From: Phycisphaerales bacterium
GTDB lineage: Bacteria > Planctomycetota > Phycisphaerae > Phycisphaerales > UBA1924
Assembly: GCA_029260295.1 (NCBI GenBank)
Contig: JAJDDN010000002.1
Coordinates: 186,001-250,000 of the forward strand
Reading direction: 5' to 3'
Length of the DNA stretch: 64,000 nucleotides
Below the pieces are notes generated by a model. The model did no database searches. It saw only the letters and a program-made list of their open reading frames with translations, and was not told the DNA's origin. Positions 53,779-62,390 of the stretch are shown here, piece after piece. The translations under genes and the position numbers were made by a program. The number at the start of each line of letters is the position of its first letter. Within the stretch, counting starts at the first letter, position 1.

Positions 53779-54651
53779 ATGCATCATCAACCCGCGTTTG
53801 TTCGTTGGTCGATGCCAATGTGTGTGACCGCGATGATCATCCTTTGCTTGCTCCCCTCATCGTGGCTCGACTGGACAAACTGGTTCGGCGCCCAGGCCCG
53901 TGTGGTTATTTCCCCAATATCACACCCCATGACCGTTGCCAAAAACATGGTCATCCCGCAATCTGTCGGGAATCCCAACGCGACAAGCCGAGAAGAAGCA
54001 CTCAAATCGGAGCTCGACCGCTACCGGGCCCTCCTCTACAAAGAACAGCAAGAGAATGTCCAGCTCTCCAGATTGGTCGACCAGCTCTCCTCTGGAGCCG
54101 CGATCAATCCCGATATCCCGGTCACCCAGATCCAGCGGCCCGTCATCGGGCTTTCGCGCGAGTTCCTCGTTATCCGCTCCGGCGGGCATGAACGGGTCAG
54201 CCGATCCACCGTCGTGGTCGTCGATGCCGTCCAACTCTGCGGCCGCGTCGTCGAATCCGACGAACGCACCGCACTTGTCCTCCCCATTACCGCCAAAGAT
54301 GCCCAGCCACTGCTCGGCAATGTCATGCTCGACGACTCGGGCACCAACTCGGCAAGATGCATGCTCAGCCCAATCGGCAAAGGCCTGCTCGAAGGGGATG
54401 TCACCCGTCCCGTAGCCGACGGCACCGGGATCCCGGCAACGGAAATCCTGATCGGTATGGAAGTCCGCCTCCTCGATGACCAGTGGCCACGCCATGCCCA
54501 AATGCTCCTGATCGGAACCATCGAGAGTGTCTCCCCATCACCAGACCAACCCCTCCGCCAGCGGATCACCGTCCGCCCAAGCACCGATCTGAGAAGCGTC
54601 CCCGAAGTCTTCTTTAGGGTCCCGGATCTGACTACAGGGGGAAGCCCATGA
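53779..54651 (+). CDS. mreC: Rod-shape protein MreC
   Basis: 290 residues from the ATG at 53779 (GGGGAG upstream). One membrane helix (CVTAMIILCLLPSSWL), a coiled coil (EEALKSELDRYRALLYKEQ) and a periplasmic beta domain (VVVVDAVQLCGRVVESDERTA, QMLLIGTIESVSP) fit MreC, which links MreB to the cell-wall synthases. Sequence conservation is lower than for MreB, but the position between mreB and mreD is decisive. The stop overlaps mreD as ATGA. Confidence 0.88.
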   Translation: MHHQPAFVRWSMPMCVTAMIILCLLPSSWLDWTNWFGAQARVVISPISHPMTVAKNMVIPQSVGNPNATSREEALKSELDRYRALLYKEQQENVQLSRLVDQLSSGAAINPDIPVTQIQRPVIGLSREFLVIRSGGHERVSRSTVVVVDAVQLCGRVVESDERTALVLPITAKDAQPLLGNVMLDDSGTNSARCMLSPIGKGLLEGDVTRPVADGTGIPATEILIGMEVRLLDDQWPRHAQMLLIGTIESVSPSPDQPLRQRITVRPSTDLRSVPEVFFRVPDLTTGGSP

Positions 54652-55217
54652 ACTGGTTTGTGCTGATCTTCTTCGCTTGGATCGGGTTCGGCCTCGAGAC
54701 CGCCCTGCTCCCGGTATTCGATGCCGGTGCCAGCGGCGTGCATCCTTCGGTCGTCCTTCCGCTCCTCGTATTCGTTGCCCTGTACGCCCCACGAAAGCAC
54801 GCCCTCTGGTGCGCCATCTTCCTCGGGATCTCGATGGATCTCCTCACCCCGATCAACCACCACAACGGCGGGCCCGTCACGCTCATAGGCCCCTACGCGC
54901 TGGGTTACTTGCTAGCCGCCCAGTTCATCTTCTCGGTCCGGGGCATGGTCATCCGACGCAACCCGCTGACCATCGCGTTCCTCTCGGTTTTGGCCTCGCT
55001 CATCGCTGAAATCCTGGTCGTTTCGATCATTACCATCAGAGCACTGGCCGGCGACAAAATCGCGTGGGACGCCGGGGACGCTCTGATGGACCACACCCTC
55101 TCCTCGCTCTACACCGGGGCCGGGGCGATCCTGCTCTCCTTCATTTTCTTCGCCCTGACCCCTGCATTTGGGTTCCACACCGCCATTGCCACCCGCTACG
55201 CCCGCCATATCAAATAA
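54648..55217 (+). CDS. mreD: Rod-shape protein MreD
   Basis: 189 residues with about five membrane helices (FVLIFFAWIGFGLETALLP, VVLPLLVFVALYAP, IGPYALGYLLAAQFIFSV, AFLSVLASLIAEILVVSI, AILLSFIFFALTPAFGF). Size, topology and overlap with mreC identify it. ISMDLLTPINHHNGG corresponds to the conserved GxxxDL region of MreD. An inverted repeat lies just downstream. Confidence 0.85.
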   Translation: MNWFVLIFFAWIGFGLETALLPVFDAGASGVHPSVVLPLLVFVALYAPRKHALWCAIFLGISMDLLTPINHHNGGPVTLIGPYALGYLLAAQFIFSVRGMVIRRNPLTIAFLSVLASLIAEILVVSIITIRALAGDKIAWDAGDALMDHTLSSLYTGAGAILLSFIFFALTPAFGFHTAIATRYARHIK

Positions 55218-55229
55218 AATCCACTCCCA

Positions 55230-55306
55230 ACGAGCCGCGACCGTAAGGGAGTGGTCTTCTCTTATTAACCAGCATCAATACCCACTCCCTCACGGTCGCG
55301 GCTCGT
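55230..55306. repeat. Long inverted repeat downstream of mreD
   Basis: A 25-base arm beginning ACGAGCCGCGACCGT (55230-55254) pairs with 55282-55306 at 24 of 25 positions around a 27-base AT-rich loop. It resembles an interspersed palindrome that I recall from other planctomycetes, and it may also stop transcription out of mreD. No T tract. Confidence 0.8.
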
Positions 55307-55346
55307 CAGTCATCGGACACGCCCTCAACGCCTACGATTTGCCCAC

Positions 55347-56627
55347 ATGACCAAAGCACGCAAATCCATCCTGTTCAACGACGCCCATGGCACCCTCGCC
55401 CCCCTCAACGATCTCCGCCCGGCTCATGCGATCCGCACCGGCGCGATGACCACCGCCGAGCGGCTCACCCACGCCTTCAATCTTGAACCCGTCGGGATCG
55501 TCGTTCCCAACGCCATCAAAGAACTGGCCGCCGAGCATTCGGGCGTCCCCGTCAACGAACCCCCCGCCGACACCGACGACGAGATCCTCATGATCAACGG
55601 CCGCTGCCCGCTCCCCATCGAAGCGATCGGCAACCTCAAACTCGGGCAAGTCCTGATCGAAAAATCATCCAGCGACATGGTCGCCGTCTGCCTGACCTCT
55701 AAAAATGTCGCCAAGCTCTTGTCGGGTGGCAACCCAGAGATGAAAACAATCGAGATCGACGACACGGTGCTCATACGCACCCCCTGGGATTGGCGAGCCT
55801 TCCGCGACCGCTGCCTCACCTATGACCTCGAAGCCATCTCTAAAGACATGCGAAAGGTCGAAGAAGCCCCCCCCGGCGTCATGATCCTCGGAGAGCAAGG
55901 CGTCGCGATCCACCCGGACGCCGAAGTCATGCCCGGCGTAATCCTCAACTCCGAACTCGGTCCTGTCGTCATCGAAGAGAACGCAACGATCCGTCCCGGC
56001 TCGATCATCACCGGCCCCGCCTACATCGGACCGGGATCGACCGTCCTCGAACAAGCCAACATCAAGCCCAATACGGCGATCGGTCCGATCTGCAAAGTCG
56101 CCGGGGAGATTGGCGGGACAATCTTCCAGGGCTACGCCAACAAAGCACACGCCGGGCATCTGGGCGATAGCTGGATCGGCGAGTGGGTAAACCTTGGTGC
56201 CGACACGACCAACTCCAACCTGCTCAACACCTACGCCGAGATCAACGCGCGCGCATCCAAGAACTCCAAGATGGAAAAGACCGGCGAGACCTTCCTCGGC
56301 GTGACGATGGGCGACCACTGCAAAACATCCATCGGCACCCGCATCATGACCGGCGCCATCGTCGGCACAGGCGTCATGTACGCCGCGAGCGGTGCAATGA
56401 CCGGCACCATCGACGCCTTCGCCTGGATCACCGACGCCGGCGAAAAATCCTTCCGCCTCGGTAAGTTTGTTGATATCTCCATGTCCGTCATGGGCCGCAG
56501 AGGCATCACCCAATCCCAGGCGTACTCTCGACGGCTGACCATCCTCCACGAACAGGTGACGGGTGTGAACTCAGGATTGAACTGGCCGGGCAAACCGATG
56601 GAGCATCTGGTGAATCAGGATTCCTGA
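55347..56627 (+). CDS. GlmU-like UDP-N-acetylglucosamine synthesis protein (Bacteroides-type)
   Basis: 426 residues. The N-terminal part (residues 1-150) starts ILFNDAHGTLAPLNDLRPAH, not the LAAGxGTRM of classical GlmU. The C-terminal part (from about 190) is a left-handed beta helix with hexapeptides (VVIEENATIRPGS, IGPGSTVLEQANI, GHLGDSWIGEWVNLGADTTNSN). The arrangement fits the alternative GlmU-like family of Bacteroidetes and planctomycetes, thought to make UDP-GlcNAc from GlcN-1-P. It follows mreBCD, in keeping with a cell-envelope role. Its 3' end overlaps the convergent zinc-ribbon gene by 13 bases. Confidence 0.82.
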   Translation: MTKARKSILFNDAHGTLAPLNDLRPAHAIRTGAMTTAERLTHAFNLEPVGIVVPNAIKELAAEHSGVPVNEPPADTDDEILMINGRCPLPIEAIGNLKLGQVLIEKSSSDMVAVCLTSKNVAKLLSGGNPEMKTIEIDDTVLIRTPWDWRAFRDRCLTYDLEAISKDMRKVEEAPPGVMILGEQGVAIHPDAEVMPGVILNSELGPVVIEENATIRPGSIITGPAYIGPGSTVLEQANIKPNTAIGPICKVAGEIGGTIFQGYANKAHAGHLGDSWIGEWVNLGADTTNSNLLNTYAEINARASKNSKMEKTGETFLGVTMGDHCKTSIGTRIMTGAIVGTGVMYAASGAMTGTIDAFAWITDAGEKSFRLGKFVDISMSVMGRRGITQSQAYSRRLTILHEQVTGVNSGLNWPGKPMEHLVNQDS

Positions 56628-57163
56628 TTCCGATCACGCTCTCGAACTGCGCGTGCCCAGAGCCTCGCAATTCGACGGTTCAATACTTTTTTAGCGGGTA
56701 GATAGTTCGGTGGTGTGTAGTGTGCTTTGTACAATTTTTGTGATATCGCAAGATCGAACCCCTTTCCGCACTCCGGGCAGCGACCTCGATTCGTTAATCC
56801 TGCGATCGGATGATGACACCAAAGACAGAGTTGGTAGTCGTGCTCTTTTCCTGCAAATTCAATTTGCGCTTCTTTCCACTGCGCACGAAACACCCAAATC
56901 AAGAAAAAGATGATTCCCAACACTGATCCAGCAATCATCCCATTGAAACCACCAATCATGTTCCCGATGTATCCAAAAGGTATTACCAAGGGTGCAGCCA
57001 GTACAAACATTAACACAAATCCAATCTCTGCCATATGAAAGAGATTGGCGACAATTTTTCGCACCAATCCCTGAAGCGTGCCGAATCCCCGACGAGGGTC
57101 TTTCACACCACATACAAGCCGCCTAATTTCACGCTTTAGTCTTTTTTTCATTCGCACAATCAT
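56615..57163 (-). CDS. Membrane protein with C-terminal zinc ribbon
   Basis: 182 residues. A basic N-terminus, two membrane helices (MAEIGFVLMFVLAAPLVIPFG and GMIAGSVLGIIFFLIWVFRA), then a zinc ribbon with CLWCHHPIAG...GRCPECG (about 118-142) and a basic tail. The base composition is more AT-rich than its neighbours. It is head-to-head with a second zinc-ribbon membrane gene at 57334. Such CPECG ribbon proteins are numerous in planctomycetes and uncharacterised. An in-frame ATG 12 bases downstream is an alternative start. Confidence 0.7.
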   Translation of the reverse strand: MIVRMKKRLKREIRRLVCGVKDPRRGFGTLQGLVRKIVANLFHMAEIGFVLMFVLAAPLVIPFGYIGNMIGGFNGMIAGSVLGIIFFLIWVFRAQWKEAQIEFAGKEHDYQLCLWCHHPIAGLTNRGRCPECGKGFDLAISQKLYKAHYTPPNYLPAKKVLNRRIARLWARAVRERDRNQES

Positions 57164-57235
57164 AACAGATTAAACCAGATCGGGCTCATTCTCTGTATTC
57201 AGGCTTCATCGAGCAACCCCCCCTATCCTCCGACT

Positions 57236-57337
57236 GTGAAAACACTCTACCTCATCGACGGCTTCGCCCAGTTCTTCCGCGCTTACCACGCGATCCCAAG
57301 CCGTCGAACTCGATTGCATGATGAGTTGATACCATGA
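57236..57337 (+). pseudogene. Truncated copy of the polA 5' end, now a leader ORF
   Basis: GTG start, 33 codons. Codons 2-20 encode the same residues as PolA (KTLYLIDGFAQFFRAYHAI), then 13 unrelated codons up to TGA at 57335-57337. That TGA overlaps the ATG of the zinc-ribbon gene (ATGA), so translation of this remnant may deliver ribosomes to that gene. No Shine-Dalgarno precedes the GTG. Probably the original polA start region, left behind when the intervening segment arrived. Confidence 0.75.
57237..57296 (+). repeat. Direct repeat, left copy (polA 5' end)
   Basis: 60 bases identical to 57733-57792 except T for A at the 47th base (59 of 60). The two copies bracket 436 bases carrying the small zinc-ribbon gene. 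Confidence 0.95.
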
Positions 57338-57696
57338 ACTCAGCCCGCAGACAACTCTACAAACTAATTGGCATTGTGTTCATGCTCATTCTGTTTCTTG
57401 CCGCACTTCTCTATGCAATCAACATGAACTGGTATTGCACATGGTTGACAACAGTCCCACCTGAAAGGGATAACGCCTATTGGGCATATTGGGCCAATAT
57501 CTGGCTTGGCGTCACGCTGGTGTGCGCGTGCACTACTTTTTTTCTAGTATGGAGGCTTGTCATCGCTTGGCGAAGACTTATGCGGCTCAGGCACCCGCCC
57601 GGAAATTGTCGAAACTGTGGGTATGATCTTTGCGATTCACCTATAGTTTGCCCTGAATGCGGCCTGAAAGATAGTGCTATAAACGATCAAGAGTAA
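57334..57696 (+). CDS. Small membrane protein with zinc ribbon, inserted at polA
   Basis: 120 residues. Two membrane helices (LIGIVFMLILFLAALLYAI; WLGVTLVCACTTFFLVWRLV) and a C-terminal ribbon NCRNCGYDLCDSPIVCPECG. AT-rich compared with polA. The start overlaps the stop of the truncated polA leader. It shares its domain plan with the divergent gene at 56615-57163. Role unknown. Confidence 0.75.
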   Translation: MNSARRQLYKLIGIVFMLILFLAALLYAINMNWYCTWLTTVPPERDNAYWAYWANIWLGVTLVCACTTFFLVWRLVIAWRRLMRLRHPPGNCRNCGYDLCDSPIVCPECGLKDSAINDQE

Positions 57697-57731
57697 TTTT
57701 TGCTCAACTCATTGGCCCAAAGATATTGCAC

Positions 57732-60629
57732 ATGAAAACACTCTACCTCATCGACGGCTTCGCCCAGTTCTTCCGCGCATACCACGCGATCCGAACCCCC
57801 ATGTCCTCGCCCGTCACCGGTGAACCCACCAACATGACCTACGGCTTCGTCGGTATGCTCCTCAAACTCCTCCGCAACGACGGCTCACACCTCGTAGGCG
57901 ACGGAGCCGTCAGTTACCTCGCGGTGGCATTGGATGTCGGAGGCGACAAGGGCACCTTCCGCACGCAGATGTATCCAGAATACAAAGCCAACCGCGACGC
58001 CCCGCCCGAGGATCTTCGGCCGCAGGTCGATCGCGCTCTTGCGCTGCTCAAAGAGATCGGCGTGCCGGTGATCGGGTGCGAGGGGTACGAGGCAGACGAT
58101 GTGCTCGCGACCATCGCGACGGATTTTTCTAGTAAACACCCCGATGTCCGCGTCCGCATCATCAGCAAAGACAAAGACCTCAAACAACTCTTGGGCGAAG
58201 GCCAACCCGCAACAGAAATGTACGACCTCCACAAGGACGAACTCATCACCGCGACCACCCTCATGGACGACCTCGGGATCCGCCCCGACCAGATGATCGA
58301 CCTCCTGACCCTCATGGGCGACACCGCCGACAATATCCCGGGTGTCCCAGGCATCGGGATCAAAACCGCCGCCAAACTGCTCGTTGAGTTTGGTGACATC
58401 CCCGCCGTCCTCGCCGCTGCCGATGATGGCACCATCAAAGGCAAACGCCGCGAGAACCTGATTGCGAGCAAAGAACTCTTGCCGCTCAGCAAAGACCTCG
58501 TCACCCTCCGCCACGATGTACCAATTGAACTGGATCTTGCGAAGTCGGCCGTCGAAGAAATCGAACTCGACAAACTCATCCCCATCTGCAAAGAGCTCGG
58601 CTTCAACCGCTACCAAGACGACATCAAAAAGATGATCGGCATAGACACTCCAGCAGAAACCCCAAACCCCCCAAAGCAAGCACCAAATCCGGGCTACGGT
58701 TCGCTCTTCGATCAAGTCTCCACCGACTCCCCTACTACCACCGCCCTCGGCGACTACATCACTGTAAGAAATCAATCCGACCTCAACACCATGCTCAAAG
58801 AGATCAAGGGTGCCAAGCTGCTCGCCGTCGATACCGAAACAACCAACATCCGCCCCATGCTCGCCAAACTCGCCGGCGTCTCGATCTCGCACAAATCAGG
58901 CATCGGCTACTACATCCCGTGCCTGGCCCCCGACGAGGACGAGCACCTGAGCACCGAAGCCGTGATCGCCGCCCTCAAACCAATCCTCGAAGACGAGTCC
59001 ATCGCCAAGGTCGGCCACAACCTCAAATACGACCTGACCGTACTCCACAACGCAGGCATCAATCTCAAAGGTCATCTCCCCACCAAGGATCGCCCCACCG
59101 CCGGCGATTCCATGATCGCCAGCTTCATCATCGACTCCTCGCGCTCCAGCCACTCGATGGACAACCTCGCCCTCGCACTCCTCGAACGCACGAACATTTC
59201 CATCAAAGATTTGATCGGCAAGGGCAAGAACCAACGGACTTTCGATCAGGTACCGCTCGCCCAAGCCGGGCCGTACGCGGCAGAGGACGCGGATGTCACC
59301 CTCCAACTCAACGACATACTCTCCAAAGATCTAGCCAAAGAACCCTCGCTCACCAAACTCTACCAAGACATCGAGATGCCCCTCGTCGATGTCCTCGCAA
59401 CCCTCGAACGCAACGGCGTCATTGTCGACCGCGAGGAACTCGGCAAGCAAGAGGTCCGTCTCCAAGCCCGAATCGACGAACTCATCGAAGAGATCAACAC
59501 CGAATCCAAAGCCGCCCTTGGGCGCACCTTCGATCTCAACAGCCCCAAACAACTCTCCGCGGCCCTCTTCAACAAACCAGACGACGAACCCGAAGGACTC
59601 GGGATCAAACCTGTCAAAAAAACCAAAACCGGCTTCTCCACCGACGCCGAAGTCCTCGACAAACTCGCACTCGATCCAAACATCCAGACCCCAATCCCAA
59701 CCCTCATCCTCGAATACCGCAAACTCACCAAGCTCGTCTCCACCTACCTCAAAGCTCTCGCCGAGGACATCAACCCGCACACCAAACGCATCCACGCGAG
59801 TTTCCACCAAACCGGCACCTCCACCGGGCGTCTGAGTTCATCCGATCCAAACCTCCAGAACATCCCCATCCGTAGCGACATCGGACGCGAGATCCGCAAA
59901 GCATTCGTCGCCGCCGATGGCTGCCAACTCATCACCGCCGACTATTCCCAAATCGAACTCCGCATCCTCGCTCATCTTTCCGAGGACCCCGCACTCCTCG
60001 CCGCCTTCGAAGCCGGCGAGGACATCCACCAAGCCGTCGCGGCCCAGATCAACAATGTCCCCTTAGACGAAGTCACCAAAGAACAACGCTCCGGCGCCAA
60101 GATGGTCAACTTCGGAATCGTCTACGGCGTTACCCCCTACGGCCTCGCACGAAGACTCAAAATCTCCAACGGCGAAGCCGCCACCATCATCGACGACTAC
60201 AAAGCCAAGTTCGCCAACATCACCAGCTTCCTCAACGAGTGCGTCTCCTACGCCCAGACCCACGGCTATGTCGAAACCATGATGGGCCGCCGCCGACCGA
60301 TCAACAGCATCGAAGAACGCAACCCCCAACGCCGCGCCTTGGCCGAGCGCGTCGCGATCAACTCGGTCGTGCAGGGGTCAGCCGCCGACCTCATCAAGAT
60401 CGCAATGATCGACCTCCACAACGACATCTCCGCCGCCAAACCGGGAACTGATCTGGATGGCACCAAAATGATCCTCCAAATCCACGACGAACTCGTCTTC
60501 GAGGTCCCCGACGACAAGGTCCAAGCCGTGATGCCCTTGGTCATCGCCCGCATGGAGGGCGCGATGACCCTCAAAGTCCCGCTCAAGGTCGATGCCCAAG
60601 TCTCAAAGGACTGGTTCGGCGGCAAATAG
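57732..60629 (+). CDS. polA: DNA polymerase I
   Basis: 965 residues from the ATG at 57732, which has no strong ribosome site. Residues 1-290 are the 5' nuclease (GYEADDVLATIA, GDTADNIPGVPGIG). The 3'-5' exonuclease (about 350-540) keeps its acidic residues: LLAVDTETTNI, VGHNLKYD and YAAEDADVTL, so proofreading is probably active. The polymerase domain has SSDPNLQNIPIRS, ADYSQIELRILAHLSEDP and QIHDELVFEV. It fills gaps and removes primers. The first 60 bases of the gene recur upstream at 57237. Confidence 0.97.
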   Translation: MKTLYLIDGFAQFFRAYHAIRTPMSSPVTGEPTNMTYGFVGMLLKLLRNDGSHLVGDGAVSYLAVALDVGGDKGTFRTQMYPEYKANRDAPPEDLRPQVDRALALLKEIGVPVIGCEGYEADDVLATIATDFSSKHPDVRVRIISKDKDLKQLLGEGQPATEMYDLHKDELITATTLMDDLGIRPDQMIDLLTLMGDTADNIPGVPGIGIKTAAKLLVEFGDIPAVLAAADDGTIKGKRRENLIASKELLPLSKDLVTLRHDVPIELDLAKSAVEEIELDKLIPICKELGFNRYQDDIKKMIGIDTPAETPNPPKQAPNPGYGSLFDQVSTDSPTTTALGDYITVRNQSDLNTMLKEIKGAKLLAVDTETTNIRPMLAKLAGVSISHKSGIGYYIPCLAPDEDEHLSTEAVIAALKPILEDESIAKVGHNLKYDLTVLHNAGINLKGHLPTKDRPTAGDSMIASFIIDSSRSSHSMDNLALALLERTNISIKDLIGKGKNQRTFDQVPLAQAGPYAAEDADVTLQLNDILSKDLAKEPSLTKLYQDIEMPLVDVLATLERNGVIVDREELGKQEVRLQARIDELIEEINTESKAALGRTFDLNSPKQLSAALFNKPDDEPEGLGIKPVKKTKTGFSTDAEVLDKLALDPNIQTPIPTLILEYRKLTKLVSTYLKALAEDINPHTKRIHASFHQTGTSTGRLSSSDPNLQNIPIRSDIGREIRKAFVAADGCQLITADYSQIELRILAHLSEDPALLAAFEAGEDIHQAVAAQINNVPLDEVTKEQRSGAKMVNFGIVYGVTPYGLARRLKISNGEAATIIDDYKAKFANITSFLNECVSYAQTHGYVETMMGRRRPINSIEERNPQRRALAERVAINSVVQGSAADLIKIAMIDLHNDISAAKPGTDLDGTKMILQIHDELVFEVPDDKVQAVMPLVIARMEGAMTLKVPLKVDAQVSKDWFGGK
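57733..57792 (+). repeat. Direct repeat, right copy (in polA)
   Basis: Second copy of the 60-base repeat, forming codons 1-21 of the intact polA. See the left copy at 57237-57296. Confidence 0.95.
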
Positions 60630-60654
60630 TCGTCAACTCCGCTACAATTCAAGC

Positions 60655-61584
60655 GTGACACAATCCGCCAACAAATCCTGGACGACCCGCGATCTGCTCG
60701 CATGGATGAACGATGCGTTCACCAAGAACGATCTCGATTCCCCGAGACGCATGGCCGAGATGCTCATGGCCCATATCCTCGGCGTCGAGCGTTTGAAGTT
60801 GTACATGGATCCCGACCGCCCGAGCACACCGCTCGAACGCGATTCACTCCGCGATCTCGTCAAACGCGCCCTCGATCACGAACCCATCCAATATCTCGTC
60901 GGCGAAGAATCATTCTTCACCATGCGATTCAAGGTCGATCCCCGCGTCCTGATCCCAAGGCCCTCAACACTCACCATCGTCGAAGAGGTCCTCCAACATG
61001 CGCGGAAAAACCCCGACAGCAACTCGCTCCGAGAATCCGATGCTGGGATCGGGATGATGATCGCCGACATCTGCACCGGCAGCGGCTGCATCGCCGTCGC
61101 CCTGGCCAAGCACCTGCCCGGCGCACGCGTCATCGCTTCGGATCTCTCCCAAGACGCACTCGACTGTGCCAAAGAAAATATCGATCTCCACGATCTCACG
61201 GATCGCGTCGAGCTCGTCCAAGGCAATCTCCTAGAACCCATCGAGAACCACCCCGTCGCGGGGAGCGCCGGATCATTGCGATATCTAGTAAGCAACCCGC
61301 CCTACATCCCAGACAGCGAATGGGACAGCGTCGAACCCAATGTCAAAGACCACGAACCCACCATGGCCCTCCGCGCAAACGACGACGGCATGGAGTTCGT
61401 CACCCCACTCATAGAACGCGGCCCAACCCTGATCTCCTCAGGCGGGCTCTTGCTCATCGAACTTGCATCTGTCTGCGCCGCCCAAGCACTCCAGTTAGCC
61501 AGCAACCACCCAGACCTCACCCAAGCCCACATCGCCAAAGACTCCGACGGCCTCGACCGCGTGCTGATCGCAACTCGCAAATAA
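60655..61584 (+). CDS. prmC: Peptide chain release factor N5-glutamine methyltransferase
   Basis: 309 residues from a GTG at 60655. The N-terminal helical domain ends in HEPIQYLVGEESFF and VLIPRPST. The SAM loop is ICTGSGCIAVALAK and the catalytic NPPY is in VSNPPYIPDS. It methylates the GGQ glutamine of RF1 and RF2. It starts 25 bases after polA in the same direction, so it is probably in the same transcript. Confidence 0.93.
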   Translation: MTQSANKSWTTRDLLAWMNDAFTKNDLDSPRRMAEMLMAHILGVERLKLYMDPDRPSTPLERDSLRDLVKRALDHEPIQYLVGEESFFTMRFKVDPRVLIPRPSTLTIVEEVLQHARKNPDSNSLRESDAGIGMMIADICTGSGCIAVALAKHLPGARVIASDLSQDALDCAKENIDLHDLTDRVELVQGNLLEPIENHPVAGSAGSLRYLVSNPPYIPDSEWDSVEPNVKDHEPTMALRANDDGMEFVTPLIERGPTLISSGGLLLIELASVCAAQALQLASNHPDLTQAHIAKDSDGLDRVLIATRK

Positions 61585-61608
61585 AAAAAGCCCTCGGATC
61601 GAGGGCTT
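61582..61608 (-). terminator. Terminator for the minus-strand PEP-CTERM-like gene
   Basis: AAGCCCTCG (61588-61596) pairs with CGAGGGCTT (61600-61608) around GAT. The A run at 61582-61589 gives a T tract on the minus strand, so it ends leftward transcription from 61630. It lacks a T tract for prmC. Confidence 0.85.
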
Positions 61609-61629
61609 GAAAATCTATCGAACTCAATC

Positions 61630-62256
61630 TCAGCTACGCCGTCGACGAGTCGCGCCCAAAGCCGCAACCCCAAACAACGCAATACCAGATGGCGACGGGA
61701 TGTTAAATGCCGCTAGGTCAACTCCTGATTCGGTTTCATAAGCCCAGCCGATCGCAAAGTAATTTAGCCCCCCACCTCTCTGAATCTGAAGAAAACCATA
61801 GTTGATCTGAGCCGCTCCATCCGGCTCACTATGCACCACAAAGCCGATGTATAACGACTCACCAATCTCGCCCATATAATCAACAATCCCAAAGTCACTA
61901 CCCAGCATTACCAGCAACTCTGCTGTCTCACTATCCGCAGAAGCCATCCCCTGCCCTTCAACAAAGTAGTTAACCGATAGAAAGTGACTCCCGGAGTTCC
62001 CGCTTTGTAAATAACGAAAATTCTGCCCGCTTGATTCTGCATGCCCGGTGAGCAAATAATTGGTCACCCCCGAGCCCGCAAACTCGTTGAATCCTTGAAA
62101 ATAAAGCCCCAGCTCATCTACAAAACCACCCGACGGTGTCTCGCTCGCGAAGCTAATTGAATTACCGGGAAAGTCCCCTGTAATAACCTCCCCCATGGCA
62201 AAACCGCTTGACACAACCAAAACACCAACTGCAATACTTTGCAACTGAACTCTCAT
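61630..62256 (-). CDS. Secreted protein with PEP-CTERM-like sorting tail
   Basis: 208 residues; a strong AGGAGG six bases before the ATG. The signal peptide (SIAVGVLVVSSGFAMGE) precedes a beta-rich Gly/Ser/Phe domain of no recognised family. The C-terminus is IPSPSGIALFGVAALGA then RRRR, the PEP-CTERM-like order, as in the protease at 17319-18206. It is more AT-rich than its neighbours. Probably a surface or matrix protein. Confidence 0.8.
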   Translation of the reverse strand: MRVQLQSIAVGVLVVSSGFAMGEVITGDFPGNSISFASETPSGGFVDELGLYFQGFNEFAGSGVTNYLLTGHAESSGQNFRYLQSGNSGSHFLSVNYFVEGQGMASADSETAELLVMLGSDFGIVDYMGEIGESLYIGFVVHSEPDGAAQINYGFLQIQRGGGLNYFAIGWAYETESGVDLAAFNIPSPSGIALFGVAALGATRRRRS

Positions 62257-62390
62257 AGTATTCCTCCTATAAATAAAACTCTATTCCAACGAACAAGATT
62301 CAAATACTAGTAGACAGTGTACGGCATTCTCCAAATCCGTACAATACAATAACCGATAAAAATACTTTATTTATATATAATCTTTACGAT

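Noticed and set aside
62330-62390. AT-rich stretch that might be a dif site
   Set aside because: TATATATAA and TTTATT occur, but neither XerC nor XerD half-site matches, and it lies outside the zone where strand bias changes.
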